Of a stretch of DNA of 64,000 bases, positions 43,003 to 50,917 are shown piece by piece; the stretch's first letter is position 1, and the number at the start of each line of letters is the position of its first letter. The stretch comes from Streptomyces iconiensis (GTDB lineage Bacteria; Actinomycetota; Actinomycetes; Streptomycetales; Streptomycetaceae), in NCBI RefSeq assembly GCF_028657195.3, contig NZ_JANCPR020000014.1:124001-188000 (forward strand), read 5' to 3'. Made by a program: the position numbers and the translations under genes. The notes beneath the pieces were generated by a model that had not been told where the DNA came from, made no database searches, and was given only the letters and a program-made list of their open reading frames with translations.

Positions 43003-44676
43003 ATGCGCTGGTTCGGCGGCTGCGCCCCTGGCGGTCGGCAGGTCACGCCGGTAGGTGCGCGGCTGCTCTGGAGCGGTCCCGCGTTGTGGGTGATGGGCGC
43101 GTGGTCGGCTGACCTGGTGCGCACCGCGAAGGGGCGCAACGCCCGGCTGGCGGTGCTCGGTCCGTGCTCGGCGGCCGATGAGGAACTCGCTCGTGCCCTG
43201 GACACTCGGGACTTCGCGAGGGCTGTCGGCGACTGGGCCGGCTCGTACATCGCCGTGCGCCTCACCGGGCATCGTGCCGTGGAAGTGGTCACGGACGCTG
43301 CTGGAGCCTGCCCGCTCTACACAGTGACCACCCCGGACGGAGTTGTGTGGGCATCCAGCTCCCGGGCTCTGTCCGCCCTGGTCGGCGGGCGCGTGGACGA
43401 CGACTGGCTTGCCTCGTACCTCTGGGATGCGAAGGCACCGGTGCCCGGCCGCAGTGCCTGGGCCGACGTCACGCCGATACCGGCCGGACACCGGCTGACC
43501 CTGGACGCGGATGCCGTCCGGTCATCCGTCTGGTGGTCGCCGGTCACGCGCCGGCAGGACGAAGCCCTCCCCGCCATCCGCCACGCCTTGACCGAAGGCG
43601 TACGGGTACGCGTCCGGGACATGCCGTCTTCGACGGATCTCGGGGGCATGGACTCCACCACTCTCGCCGTGATCGCCGCACGATGCCGTCCGCTCACCGC
43701 AGTGACAGCACATCCCTCCGGCATCACGGAAGGGGGCGATCTCCGGTACGCGCGAGCCCTGGATGTACCGGGCCTCACGCGAATCGAGTTCCCGCTGGAA
43801 GAGCACCACCTCCCGTTCAGCGTGGCTGACACACCACTACCCGCGGTTGACGAACCGCCACCCTCGAATGCGGTCTGGGCCATGCTCTCTGCCCAACTGC
43901 GCATCACCGCCGCCATGGGAGCCGTCCGGCACCTCACCGGAGATGGAGGCGACGACCTTTTCCTTCCCTCGCCTCGGCACCTCGTGGACCTGGCCCGCAG
44001 CAGACGCTGGCTGCGCCTGACCGCAGACGCCTTGGCGTGGGCACGGCTGCGCAGGCAGGACCCCCGCTCGCTGATCACGGCGGCCCTGCGTGGTGACATG
44101 CAAGCGGTGGCGCGGCCATGGCTCACGCGGCCCGCCTGGCTGTCGTCCGCCGTGCCCCCACCGATGTGGCGCCGGGAAGATGCCGACGCGGCGTTGATCA
44201 CTTCGGTTCGCCATGCGGCACGGACCGCTCACGCCGACACCCAACTCGCCGATGCACTCGGCGTCGAACTGCACAACCCATACCTCGACGGAGCCGTACT
44301 CGACGCGGTGGTGTCCGTACCCGCTCACCTCCGATTCTCCGTGCACCGGTACAAGCCCCTCCTCGTGGACTCATGCGGCGACCTGCTGCCCGTGCCGCAC
44401 CGCAGCCGCACCACGAAGGGCGTGTTCACCGCCGACTTCCACCGTGGCATGAGGGCCAACCTCCGCCGTGTACTGGAACTCGCCAACGGGCGCGTCGTAG
44501 CACGCGGGCTCGTCGATCCCGCGCCGCTGCGTGCCACCGTGCACGCCGCTGCTCTGGGCGCCGAGACCGTTTGGGCAACCTTGCTTCCCGCCCTGGCTGC
44601 GGAAGCATGGCTTGACTCCATCGAACGCGAGCCGGCCATCCGTTGGTGGAGCCCGACTCCGGCAGATACACGATGA
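43003..44676 (+). CDS. Lasso peptide cyclase, asparagine synthetase-like (C protein)
   Basis: A 557-residue ATP-dependent macrolactam synthetase predicted to join Gly1 of the core to the Glu8 side chain. Residues 1-180 resemble the glutaminase half of asparagine synthetase without a catalytic Cys at the N-terminus (MRWFGGCAPGG). The ATP-pyrophosphatase loop is STDLGGMDSTTLAV near residue 210 (usually SGGxDS, here LGGMDS). HLTGDGGDDLFLP near 310 is the second conserved block. ATG at 43003 follows GAGAGGACGACTG. It lies 66 bases after the precursor stop, and its own stop overlaps the B2 start. Confidence 0.9.
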   Translation: MRWFGGCAPGGRQVTPVGARLLWSGPALWVMGAWSADLVRTAKGRNARLAVLGPCSAADEELARALDTRDFARAVGDWAGSYIAVRLTGHRAVEVVTDAAGACPLYTVTTPDGVVWASSSRALSALVGGRVDDDWLASYLWDAKAPVPGRSAWADVTPIPAGHRLTLDADAVRSSVWWSPVTRRQDEALPAIRHALTEGVRVRVRDMPSSTDLGGMDSTTLAVIAARCRPLTAVTAHPSGITEGGDLRYARALDVPGLTRIEFPLEEHHLPFSVADTPLPAVDEPPPSNAVWAMLSAQLRITAAMGAVRHLTGDGGDDLFLPSPRHLVDLARSRRWLRLTADALAWARLRRQDPRSLITAALRGDMQAVARPWLTRPAWLSSAVPPPMWRREDADAALITSVRHAARTAHADTQLADALGVELHNPYLDGAVLDAVVSVPAHLRFSVHRYKPLLVDSCGDLLPVPHRSRTTKGVFTADFHRGMRANLRRVLELANGRVVARGLVDPAPLRATVHAAALGAETVWATLLPALAAEAWLDSIEREPAIRWWSPTPADTR

Positions 44677-45302
44677 GCAACGCTTCCCGGAGGGTCGTCG
44701 CGCTGACCCCACACGCCTGCGTGATCATCGATTACGACACCGGCAGAACCGAGTTGCGTCCCCTCTCTGGCCAGCCGTCCAGGGGAACTGTCGTACACGT
44801 CGAGCCCGCAGTCCGCACATGGGGAACCACCGATGCTCCCGCCATCCTCCCCGGCTGGGCTCCGGTGCCGCTGCGGTGGCGCCTGGCGGCCCTTCCCGCC
44901 GTACTCCTCACCACCGTCGTGCGCACGTGCGGACTACGCCGTAGGCGGTTTCGCCGTCTTGTGCGGCTCGCCTGCTGCGGCCGGTACTTCGCTCCCGCGA
45001 CGGCCCGTCAAGCCCACTACGCTGTACGCGCCATCCGTTGGGCGTCGCGAGCGATTCCGGCCCGCTGGGCGTGCCTCGAACAATCAGCCGCCGCTGCGGT
45101 GCTGCTTTCCCTCGCCGGACGGCGGGGCGAGTGGAGACACGGTGTGGCCACTGACCCCGTACGGCTGCACGCCTGGCTCGTTGACCGGTACGGGAGACCT
45201 GTCGAGGAGCCTCCCGACACCTCGCTCTACACCCCGGCCCACACACCAGACGGACCCGGTCCCGCTCTTCGGGATCGAAGGGAGAGACACCGCCGTGAGT
45301 GA
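44673..45302 (+). CDS. Lasso peptide leader protease (B2 protein), no separate RRE
   Basis: A 209-residue transglutaminase-fold cysteine protease that would remove the leader after the TR dipeptide. The active-site region is WACLEQSAAAAVLLSLAGRR (Cys about 134), with the partner His in RLHAWLVD (about 166) and a nearby Asp (about 170). The first 50 residues contain VVALTPHACVIIDYDTGRTE, a beta-hairpin reminiscent of part of a PqqD-like recognition element. No separate B1 gene is present in the cluster. ATG is coupled to the cyclase stop. The Arg-rich end overlaps the acetyltransferase start. Confidence 0.85.
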   Translation: MSNASRRVVALTPHACVIIDYDTGRTELRPLSGQPSRGTVVHVEPAVRTWGTTDAPAILPGWAPVPLRWRLAALPAVLLTTVVRTCGLRRRRFRRLVRLACCGRYFAPATARQAHYAVRAIRWASRAIPARWACLEQSAAAAVLLSLAGRRGEWRHGVATDPVRLHAWLVDRYGRPVEEPPDTSLYTPAHTPDGPGPALRDRRERHRRE

Positions 45303-45858
45303 CCCGCACATCCTGCTGAACGGCGACCGGCTCGCGTTGGGGATGCCGCGTCAGGACATGCTCCCGGAGTACCACCAGTGGGAGAGCGATGTGCATACGC
45401 TCCTCGGCTACGGTGCCCCGTTCCCGGAGGCGTGGGAGTCGCGCGTATCCGGCTGGGAGCGTCAGCGCGGCAATCAGGGACTCCAGCAGTTCGAAGTCGT
45501 ACGGAGGGCCGACAAGGAAGCCATCGGCCTGACCACGCTGCACGTGAACGGAGTCCTCCGCACGGCAGAGTTCGTGATCGTCCTCGCACCGAGCGAGCGC
45601 GGCAAGGGCTACGCGGCCGAGGCGACCCGGCTCACAGTCGACTGGGCGTTCCACGTCGGAGCGCTGCGCATGGTGTGGCTGAAGGTGCTTGAGCCCAACC
45701 GGGTCGGAGCAGCCACCTATGAGAAGGCCGGGTTCAGGCAGGCCGGGCGGCTGCGCCAATCCGGTTACTGGCTCGGGCGGCCGGTTGACGAGATCCTCAT
45801 GGATGCGCTGCCCGGAGACTTCCCCGGACCGTCCGCCGTGACCGGTGCCGAGGGCTGA
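45295..45858 (+). CDS. GNAT acetyltransferase of the lasso cluster
   Basis: A 187-residue GNAT N-acetyltransferase. The acetyl-CoA loop is in VLAPSERGKGYAAEATRLTV (R/QxxGxG/A), followed by WAFHVGALRMVWLKVLEPN and ATYEKAGFRQAGRLRQSGYW, typical of RimJ/RimL-like enzymes. GTG at 45295 follows AAGGGAG and lies within the last codons of the B2 gene, so the two are coupled. In the albusnodin cluster an acetyltransferase modifies a core lysine and is reported as needed for production. Here Lys10 is the only lysine of the core and the obvious target. A self-protection role is also possible. Confidence 0.88.
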   Translation: MSDPHILLNGDRLALGMPRQDMLPEYHQWESDVHTLLGYGAPFPEAWESRVSGWERQRGNQGLQQFEVVRRADKEAIGLTTLHVNGVLRTAEFVIVLAPSERGKGYAAEATRLTVDWAFHVGALRMVWLKVLEPNRVGAATYEKAGFRQAGRLRQSGYWLGRPVDEILMDALPGDFPGPSAVTGAEG

Positions 45859-45985
45859 GGCGCGCCCCAGGGTCTCCTCGCACACGTAGGACGCCGGGCG
45901 CCATGGGCGGGTAGCCGGAGCTGGCCGGATGAGCTGTCGGAGGGTAGGCGCGAGGCCGGAGGGCTATCCCGGCTCGGGCCCAAGC

Positions 45986-47737
45986 TCAGCGTTCGCGCCA
46001 CACGCTGGTGATGGGCAGGCGGCGGTCCTTGCCGAAGCCCTTCGGGGAGATCTTGGTGCCCGGCGGATACTGGCCGCGCTTGTACTCGGCGCGGTCGGTC
46101 ATCCGCAGCACCCTGTGCACGGTCTCCGCCTCGAAGCCCGCCGCCACGATCTCGGGTGCGCCCTGGTCGCCGTCGACGTAGCGCTCCAGGATGCGGTCCA
46201 GCACGTCGTAGTCGGGGAGCGAATCGGTGTCGACCTGGCCGGGGCGCAGCTCGGCGCTGGGCGGCTTGCTGATCGAGTTCTCCGGGATCGGCGGGGTGTG
46301 GCCGCGTTCGGCGGCGGCGCGGTTGCGCCACCTGGCGAGGCGGAACACGTTGCTCTTGTAGACGTCCTTGATGGGCCCGTACGCGCCGACGGAGTCGCCG
46401 TAGAGCGTGGAGTAGCCGACCGCCAGCTCCGACTTGTTGCCCGGGGCCAGCACGATGTGGCCCTCCTGGTTGGACACCGACATCAACAGCGTGCCGCGCA
46501 GCCGGGACTGGAGGTTCTCCTCGGCGACGCCGGTCAGCTCCAGCGCTCCCATGTACGCGGCGAACATCGGCTCGATGGCGACCGTACGGAAGTTGAGCCC
46601 GGTGCGCTCGGCCAGTTCGGCGGCGTCCTCGCGCGAGTGCTCCGAGGAGTAGCGGGACGGCATGGAGATGCCGTACACGTTCTCGGCGCCGACCGCGTCG
46701 CACGCGAGGGCGGCCGTGAGTGCCGAGTCGATGCCGCCGGACAGGCCGATCAGCACCGAACGGAAACCGTTCTTCGCCGCGTAGGCGCGCAGACCCACGA
46801 CGAGCGCGGTGTAGATCTCCTCGTCGTCCTCCAGGCGCGGCGCCTCGCTGCCGGTGACCTCCGGCTCGTAGGCGGGCAGCGGCTCGGCGGACAGTACGCG
46901 GTGCTCGACGCGCAGTCCGTCGTCCACGACACCGGACGGCGCCTCGGCCGGCGCTGTCGGCAGGTCGAGGTCGAGTACGACGCTGCCCTGCTCGAACTGC
47001 GGTGCGCGCGCGATGACTTCGCCGTCGCGGTCGACGACGATCGAGTCGCCGTCGAAGACCAGCTCGTCCTGGCCGCCGATCATCGCGAGGTACGCGGTCG
47101 TGCAGCCCGCCTCCTGGGCCCGCTTGCGTACGAGTTCCAGGCGCGTGTCGTCCTTGTCCCGCTCGTACGGCGACGCGTTGATCGACAGCAGCAGCCCGGC
47201 ACCCGCACTGCGTGCCGCAGGCACCCTGCCGCCGTCCTGCCACAGGTCCTCGCAGATGGCGAGCGCGACATCGACACCGCGCACGCGGACGACGGGCATG
47301 GTGTCGCCCGGCACGAAGTAGCGGAACTCGTCGAAGACGCCGTAGTTGGGGAGATGGTGCTTGGCGAACGTCAGCGCGACCTCGCCGCCGTAGAGCACGG
47401 CACCCGCGTTCTGCGGCGCCCCCACCGGCTGCCCGTAGCGGGCCTGTGCCTGCCCGCACCGGTCGAGATACCCGACCACGACGGGCACCTCACCGAACCC
47501 CTCCCGCGCCAGCCGCCCGGCCAGCTCACGCAGCGCGGCCCTGCTCGCCTCGACGAAGGATTTGCGCAGTGCCAGGTCCTCGACCGGATAGCCGGTCAGC
47601 GTCATCTCGGGGAAGGCGACGAGGTGAGCGCCTTGCTCCACGGAGTGCCGCGTCCACTGGAGGACGGACTCCGCGTTGCCTTCCAGGTCACCGACGGTCG
47701 AGTCGATCTGATTCAGTGCGAGACGTAGTTGAGCCAC
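45986..47737 (-). CDS. nadE: Glutamine-dependent NAD+ synthetase
   Basis: A 583-residue two-domain enzyme making NAD+ from deamido-NAD with glutamine nitrogen. The nitrilase-like glutaminase domain (residues 1-270) shows the Glu-Lys-Cys triad in AFPEMTLTGYP, KHHLPNYGVFDE and AICEDLWQDGG. The synthetase domain has the P-loop LIGLSGGIDSALTAALACDA and NKSELAVGYSTLYGDSVGAY. The length is normal. It is a single gene convergent with the lasso operon. The 127 bases between them show no strong hairpin. Confidence 0.95.
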   Translation of the reverse strand: MAQLRLALNQIDSTVGDLEGNAESVLQWTRHSVEQGAHLVAFPEMTLTGYPVEDLALRKSFVEASRAALRELAGRLAREGFGEVPVVVGYLDRCGQAQARYGQPVGAPQNAGAVLYGGEVALTFAKHHLPNYGVFDEFRYFVPGDTMPVVRVRGVDVALAICEDLWQDGGRVPAARSAGAGLLLSINASPYERDKDDTRLELVRKRAQEAGCTTAYLAMIGGQDELVFDGDSIVVDRDGEVIARAPQFEQGSVVLDLDLPTAPAEAPSGVVDDGLRVEHRVLSAEPLPAYEPEVTGSEAPRLEDDEEIYTALVVGLRAYAAKNGFRSVLIGLSGGIDSALTAALACDAVGAENVYGISMPSRYSSEHSREDAAELAERTGLNFRTVAIEPMFAAYMGALELTGVAEENLQSRLRGTLLMSVSNQEGHIVLAPGNKSELAVGYSTLYGDSVGAYGPIKDVYKSNVFRLARWRNRAAAERGHTPPIPENSISKPPSAELRPGQVDTDSLPDYDVLDRILERYVDGDQGAPEIVAAGFEAETVHRVLRMTDRAEYKRGQYPPGTKISPKGFGKDRRLPITSVWRER

Positions 47738-47910
47738 GCCCCCGAGTGTAATCGTCGGCCTGACGTTATGGGCGGGAGAGGCATTCGGCCCCCTGCCAGG
47801 GCCGTTCGGACCTACCGGGACAGCGGCGAGGCGGCGAACCTGTGGTCGTGGGCCACCACCGGGCCGGCCGGGGGCCAGGGCCCAACGAGAGCGCCCCGGC
47901 CGGCCTGGGG

Positions 47911-47943
47911 ACGAGGCTCCTTCCGTGGGGGGAGGAGCCTCGT
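47911..47943 (-). terminator. Hairpin behind the multicopper oxidase gene
   Basis: A perfect 11-bp stem: ACGAGGCTCCT (47911-47921) and AGGAGCCTCGT (47933-47943). It starts 24 bases past the oxidase stop. The rest of the gap to nadE holds no gene. Confidence 0.75.
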
Positions 47944-47966
47944 CGTGGCGGGTGCCCCGCCAGGGG

Positions 47967-49607
47967 TCAGCGGCGGTAGCCGAGGACCGTCATCATGCCG
48001 GATTCGCCGTGGTAGACGTTGTGGCAGTGGACCATCCACAGGCCCGGGTTGTCGGCGTCGAAGTCCACATCGAGCGTCCTGCCCGGCAGAACGATGGCCG
48101 TGTCCTTACGCGGGCCTCCGCCCGGGAGGGCAAAGGTGTGGCCGTGCAGATGCATCGGGTGCCACATGGTGGTGGCGTTCATGAAGCGGAGCCGGACACG
48201 CTCGCCCGCCGAGACGGGATAACGCTGCTCGGGGTCGTACTTCTTGCCGTTGATGCCCCAGTTGTACGTGTCCATGCCGCCGGTCAGCTTGAGCGTGACC
48301 GTACGGTCGGGCCTGCCGCGCTTGAGCAGGACCGAGGAGTCGGCCTTCAGCTTGTCCGCCGTCAGCAGCTTGCCGTCCAGCTCGCTGGGGCGTGCCTTCG
48401 CCGACGGTGCGGAGCCGCCGCCCGTACGGAGCAGGGCGCGTGCCGTCTCCTTCTTGCCCTCGGCGAGCGCGGTCAGCGGGAAGACGCCGTCCTTGACGGT
48501 GACCAGCACGTCGTAACGCTCGCCCATGCCCAGCAGCAGCGCGTCCGTCTCCGCGTGCTCCACCGGGAAACCGTCCGTGTGCGTCACGGTCATACGGTGC
48601 CCGCCCAGCGCCACGCGGAAGGCGGTGTCGCCGCCCGCGTTGATCAGGCGGATACGCACCCGGTCACCCGGCTTGGCCTCGAAGCGATCGGGATCCTGCG
48701 GCGTACGGCCGTTGACCAGGTAGTACGGGTACTTCACATCCCCCGCGTCGCCGCCCAGCAGCTTGCTGGTGGCGCCCATCATCATGCGCGAAGGCCCCTT
48801 GCCGGCCTTCTTCTTGCCCTCCTTCTCGCCGTCTCCCTTCTCCGTAGGCTCCTTGCGCCCACCCATGTTCGACATGCCGTGGCCCGAGTGGTCCATGCCA
48901 CCGCCGTCGCTGCCACCACCCCCGTGATCCATGCCGCCCATGCCCTTGCTCAGCTCGGCCATGACGGCGTCCGGCGTCGAGCCGTCCACGCCGTCGACCC
49001 AGTCGTCGAGGACGACGACCCATTCCTTGTCGTACTCCAAGGGCTCCTTCGGGTCCTCCACGATCAGCGGCGCGTACAGCCCCCGGTCCTGCTGGACACC
49101 CGAGTGCGGGTGGAACCAGTACGTGCCCGGATGCGGGACGGCGAAGCGGTAGGTGAAGTCGGCGCCCGGCTTGATGTCCCGCTGTGTGAGCGCCGGAACG
49201 CCGTCCATGTCGTTGCGCAGGGCGAGCCCGTGCCAGTGCAGCGATGTCGCCTGCGGAAGGTTGTTGGCGAGCGTGAGCGCCAGCGTGTTGCCCGCCGCCA
49301 CCCGTACTTCCTTGCCGGGCAACCGCCCGTCGTACGCCCACGAAGGGACGCTCGTACCGTCCGCGAGGTCCAGCCGCGTACGGGTCGCCGTGAGCTTCAC
49401 CTTCTCGGTACGGCCCCCGGCCCGCTCGGCCTCCGCCGCCCGCACCTCCTTGCCGTCCGGCTCTACGTAGCCACCGGGGCCCTTGCCCCCGTGGTTCATG
49501 CCGCTGTGGTCCGCGCTGCCGCCATCGGAACACGCGGCGAGCACGGTGCCACCGGCAAGCGCGGCACCCGCGCCGAGCACGGCCCGGCGAGAGGGAATGG
49601 AACGCAT
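47967..49607 (-). CDS. Multicopper oxidase, Tat-exported lipoprotein
   Basis: A 546-residue extracytoplasmic oxidase with three cupredoxin domains. The signal is twin-arginine with lipobox (SRRAVLGAGAALAGGTVLAAC). Copper ligands are in TSLHWHGLAL, TYWFHPHSGVQ, HPMHLHGHTFALP and MVHCHNVYHGESGMM (type 1 Cys). Between domains 1 and 2 is a Met/His-rich segment (MGGMDHGGGGSDGGGMDHSG), as in CopA/CueO-type cuprous oxidases. It probably oxidises Cu(I) or phenolics at the cell surface. It lies next to a DUF6153 gene, with a repeat array between. Confidence 0.93.
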   Translation of the reverse strand: MRSIPSRRAVLGAGAALAGGTVLAACSDGGSADHSGMNHGGKGPGGYVEPDGKEVRAAEAERAGGRTEKVKLTATRTRLDLADGTSVPSWAYDGRLPGKEVRVAAGNTLALTLANNLPQATSLHWHGLALRNDMDGVPALTQRDIKPGADFTYRFAVPHPGTYWFHPHSGVQQDRGLYAPLIVEDPKEPLEYDKEWVVVLDDWVDGVDGSTPDAVMAELSKGMGGMDHGGGGSDGGGMDHSGHGMSNMGGRKEPTEKGDGEKEGKKKAGKGPSRMMMGATSKLLGGDAGDVKYPYYLVNGRTPQDPDRFEAKPGDRVRIRLINAGGDTAFRVALGGHRMTVTHTDGFPVEHAETDALLLGMGERYDVLVTVKDGVFPLTALAEGKKETARALLRTGGGSAPSAKARPSELDGKLLTADKLKADSSVLLKRGRPDRTVTLKLTGGMDTYNWGINGKKYDPEQRYPVSAGERVRLRFMNATTMWHPMHLHGHTFALPGGGPRKDTAIVLPGRTLDVDFDADNPGLWMVHCHNVYHGESGMMTVLGYRR

Positions 49608-49739
49608 ATGTCTCTACCTCACAAAGATGTACCGACCTGTCTCTGACCCGACCCAAGGCGGAACACCCCTCCCACGACCCCCCGCTGCCCCAACCCCTCT
49701 CCCCACCGCGACACCACCACGCCACGCCACGCCACGCCA

Positions 49740-50150
49740 GCGTGAGGGCCACGCCCTCGTCCGGCCGCGACGGTGCTACGTCGCGTTCGGTGTGAGGAGG
49801 CGCTCCTCGTCTCGCCGTGACGGTGTTACGTCGCGTTCGGCGTGAGGGGGTCGCGCCCTCGTCTCGCTGCGACGGCGCTACGACGGGGCGAGGGGATCGC
49901 CCCTCGTCTCGCCGCGACGGCGGCGCGCTACGACGGCGTGAGGGGGGCGCCCCACTTCCCGCCGCGATGGCGAGTTGGAGTGAGGGCCGACCACCCCCCT
50001 TCCCGCCGCAACGGTGACACGCCACGACGGCGTGGGTCCGGCGGAATGGCGAGGAAGGGCAAGCCGCACGCCGAGTTGGCGTGAGGGGCCACCCCTCTTC
50101 CCGCCGCGACGGCGGAACGCCACGACGGTGCGGGTCCGGCGGAATGACAA
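49740..50150. repeat. Degenerate tandem array of about eight 42-52-bp hairpin units
   Basis: Within the 597-base gap between two leftward genes, a unit of the form GCGTGAGGGG-n-CCCCTC-n-GCCGCGACGGCG-n-CTACGACG recurs about eight times, starting near 49741, 49790, 49840, 49887, 49937, 49979, 50031 and 50081. Every unit holds its own inverted repeat (GAGGGGTCGCGCCCTC type). The consensus GCCGCGACGGCG also occurs in the inverted repeat at 18162-18446 and at 31195-31208. It encodes no protein. Unit divergence and lack of regular spacers exclude a CRISPR array. Confidence 0.75.
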
Positions 50151-50204
50151 AGGGGGAAGGAACAACGTTCGCAGGCCGCAAAAGCGACACGTTCCGCCGG
50201 GAAT

Positions 50205-50693
50205 CTAAATCCGAAGGACAGACAGCCGCGCGAGGCGATCCGAGGTGCTGGGTGGGGCGAGGGGCCGGAGCGCGCGCAGTGTGCGGGTGCGGCGCGGCGC
50301 GAGTAGGTCGCGGAACCGCGTACGCAGGACAAGCACCACAGCGGCGCCGAGCAGCGCGACCGCAGACCACACGCCAAGTACGGCCAGACAGACGGACATC
50401 GGGTCCGTATCCATGCCGTGCCCACTGTGCGGCGACGAGGCGTCACCGGCAGGCATGGCGTGCGCGACAGTCACGTGAGCCACGGCGTCGGGCGCAGCCC
50501 GCAGCGGTGCGGCCATGTGAGCCACCGTGTCGGGCGCAGCCCTCACGTGCTGGGCGGCGGCCGGTGACGGCTCGCTCGGTGCGGGCTCCGAGGCGGGATG
50601 GCCCAGGGTGTGCATCGTCACGATGCCCAACAGCAGCGTGGCGAGCAGCAGCACGCGCCCGCACCAAACGGTGCCGCGCCTGCGCTCTGCCAT
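50205..50693 (-). CDS. DUF6153 family protein
   Basis: A 162-residue protein with an N-terminal helix (VLLLATLLLGIVTMHTLGHP), a His/Ala/Pro-rich outer segment (MPAGDASSPHSGHGMDTDPM), a second helix (VCLAVLGVWSAVALLGAAVV) and a basic tail. This shape matches DUF6153, small membrane proteins often encoded near copper genes. ATG at 50693 follows GGCGGGAC. The His/Met content and the neighbouring multicopper oxidase suggest copper handling, which is inference. Confidence 0.75.
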   Translation of the reverse strand: MAERRRGTVWCGRVLLLATLLLGIVTMHTLGHPASEPAPSEPSPAAAQHVRAAPDTVAHMAAPLRAAPDAVAHVTVAHAMPAGDASSPHSGHGMDTDPMSVCLAVLGVWSAVALLGAAVVLVLRTRFRDLLAPRRTRTLRALRPLAPPSTSDRLARLSVLRI

Positions 50694-50917
50694 GGGTCCC
50701 GCCTCAGTCGTCACATGCCGTACGGCACACGTACCGTGCCGCACGCACTCACCCTAACCGCATGCCCGCCCCGGGTATCCGGGGCACCCCACCACCGGCC
50801 CCTCACCCCGGGCGGGGGCACCCGGGCGGCACCCGGAACGCCCCCACCCGAGGTGCCCCACCCCGGGCGGCACCCGGGCCGAGCGACAGACCAGGCGCCG
50901 AACGGCGCCTTCGGCGC

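Noticed and set aside
42673..43491. Minus-strand frame covering the lasso precursor region
   Set aside because: Composition is typical of antisense shadow, and it runs opposite a well-supported precursor and cyclase.
49740..50150. CRISPR array
   Set aside because: The units are degenerate along their whole length, have no constant repeat with unique spacers, and no cas genes are near.
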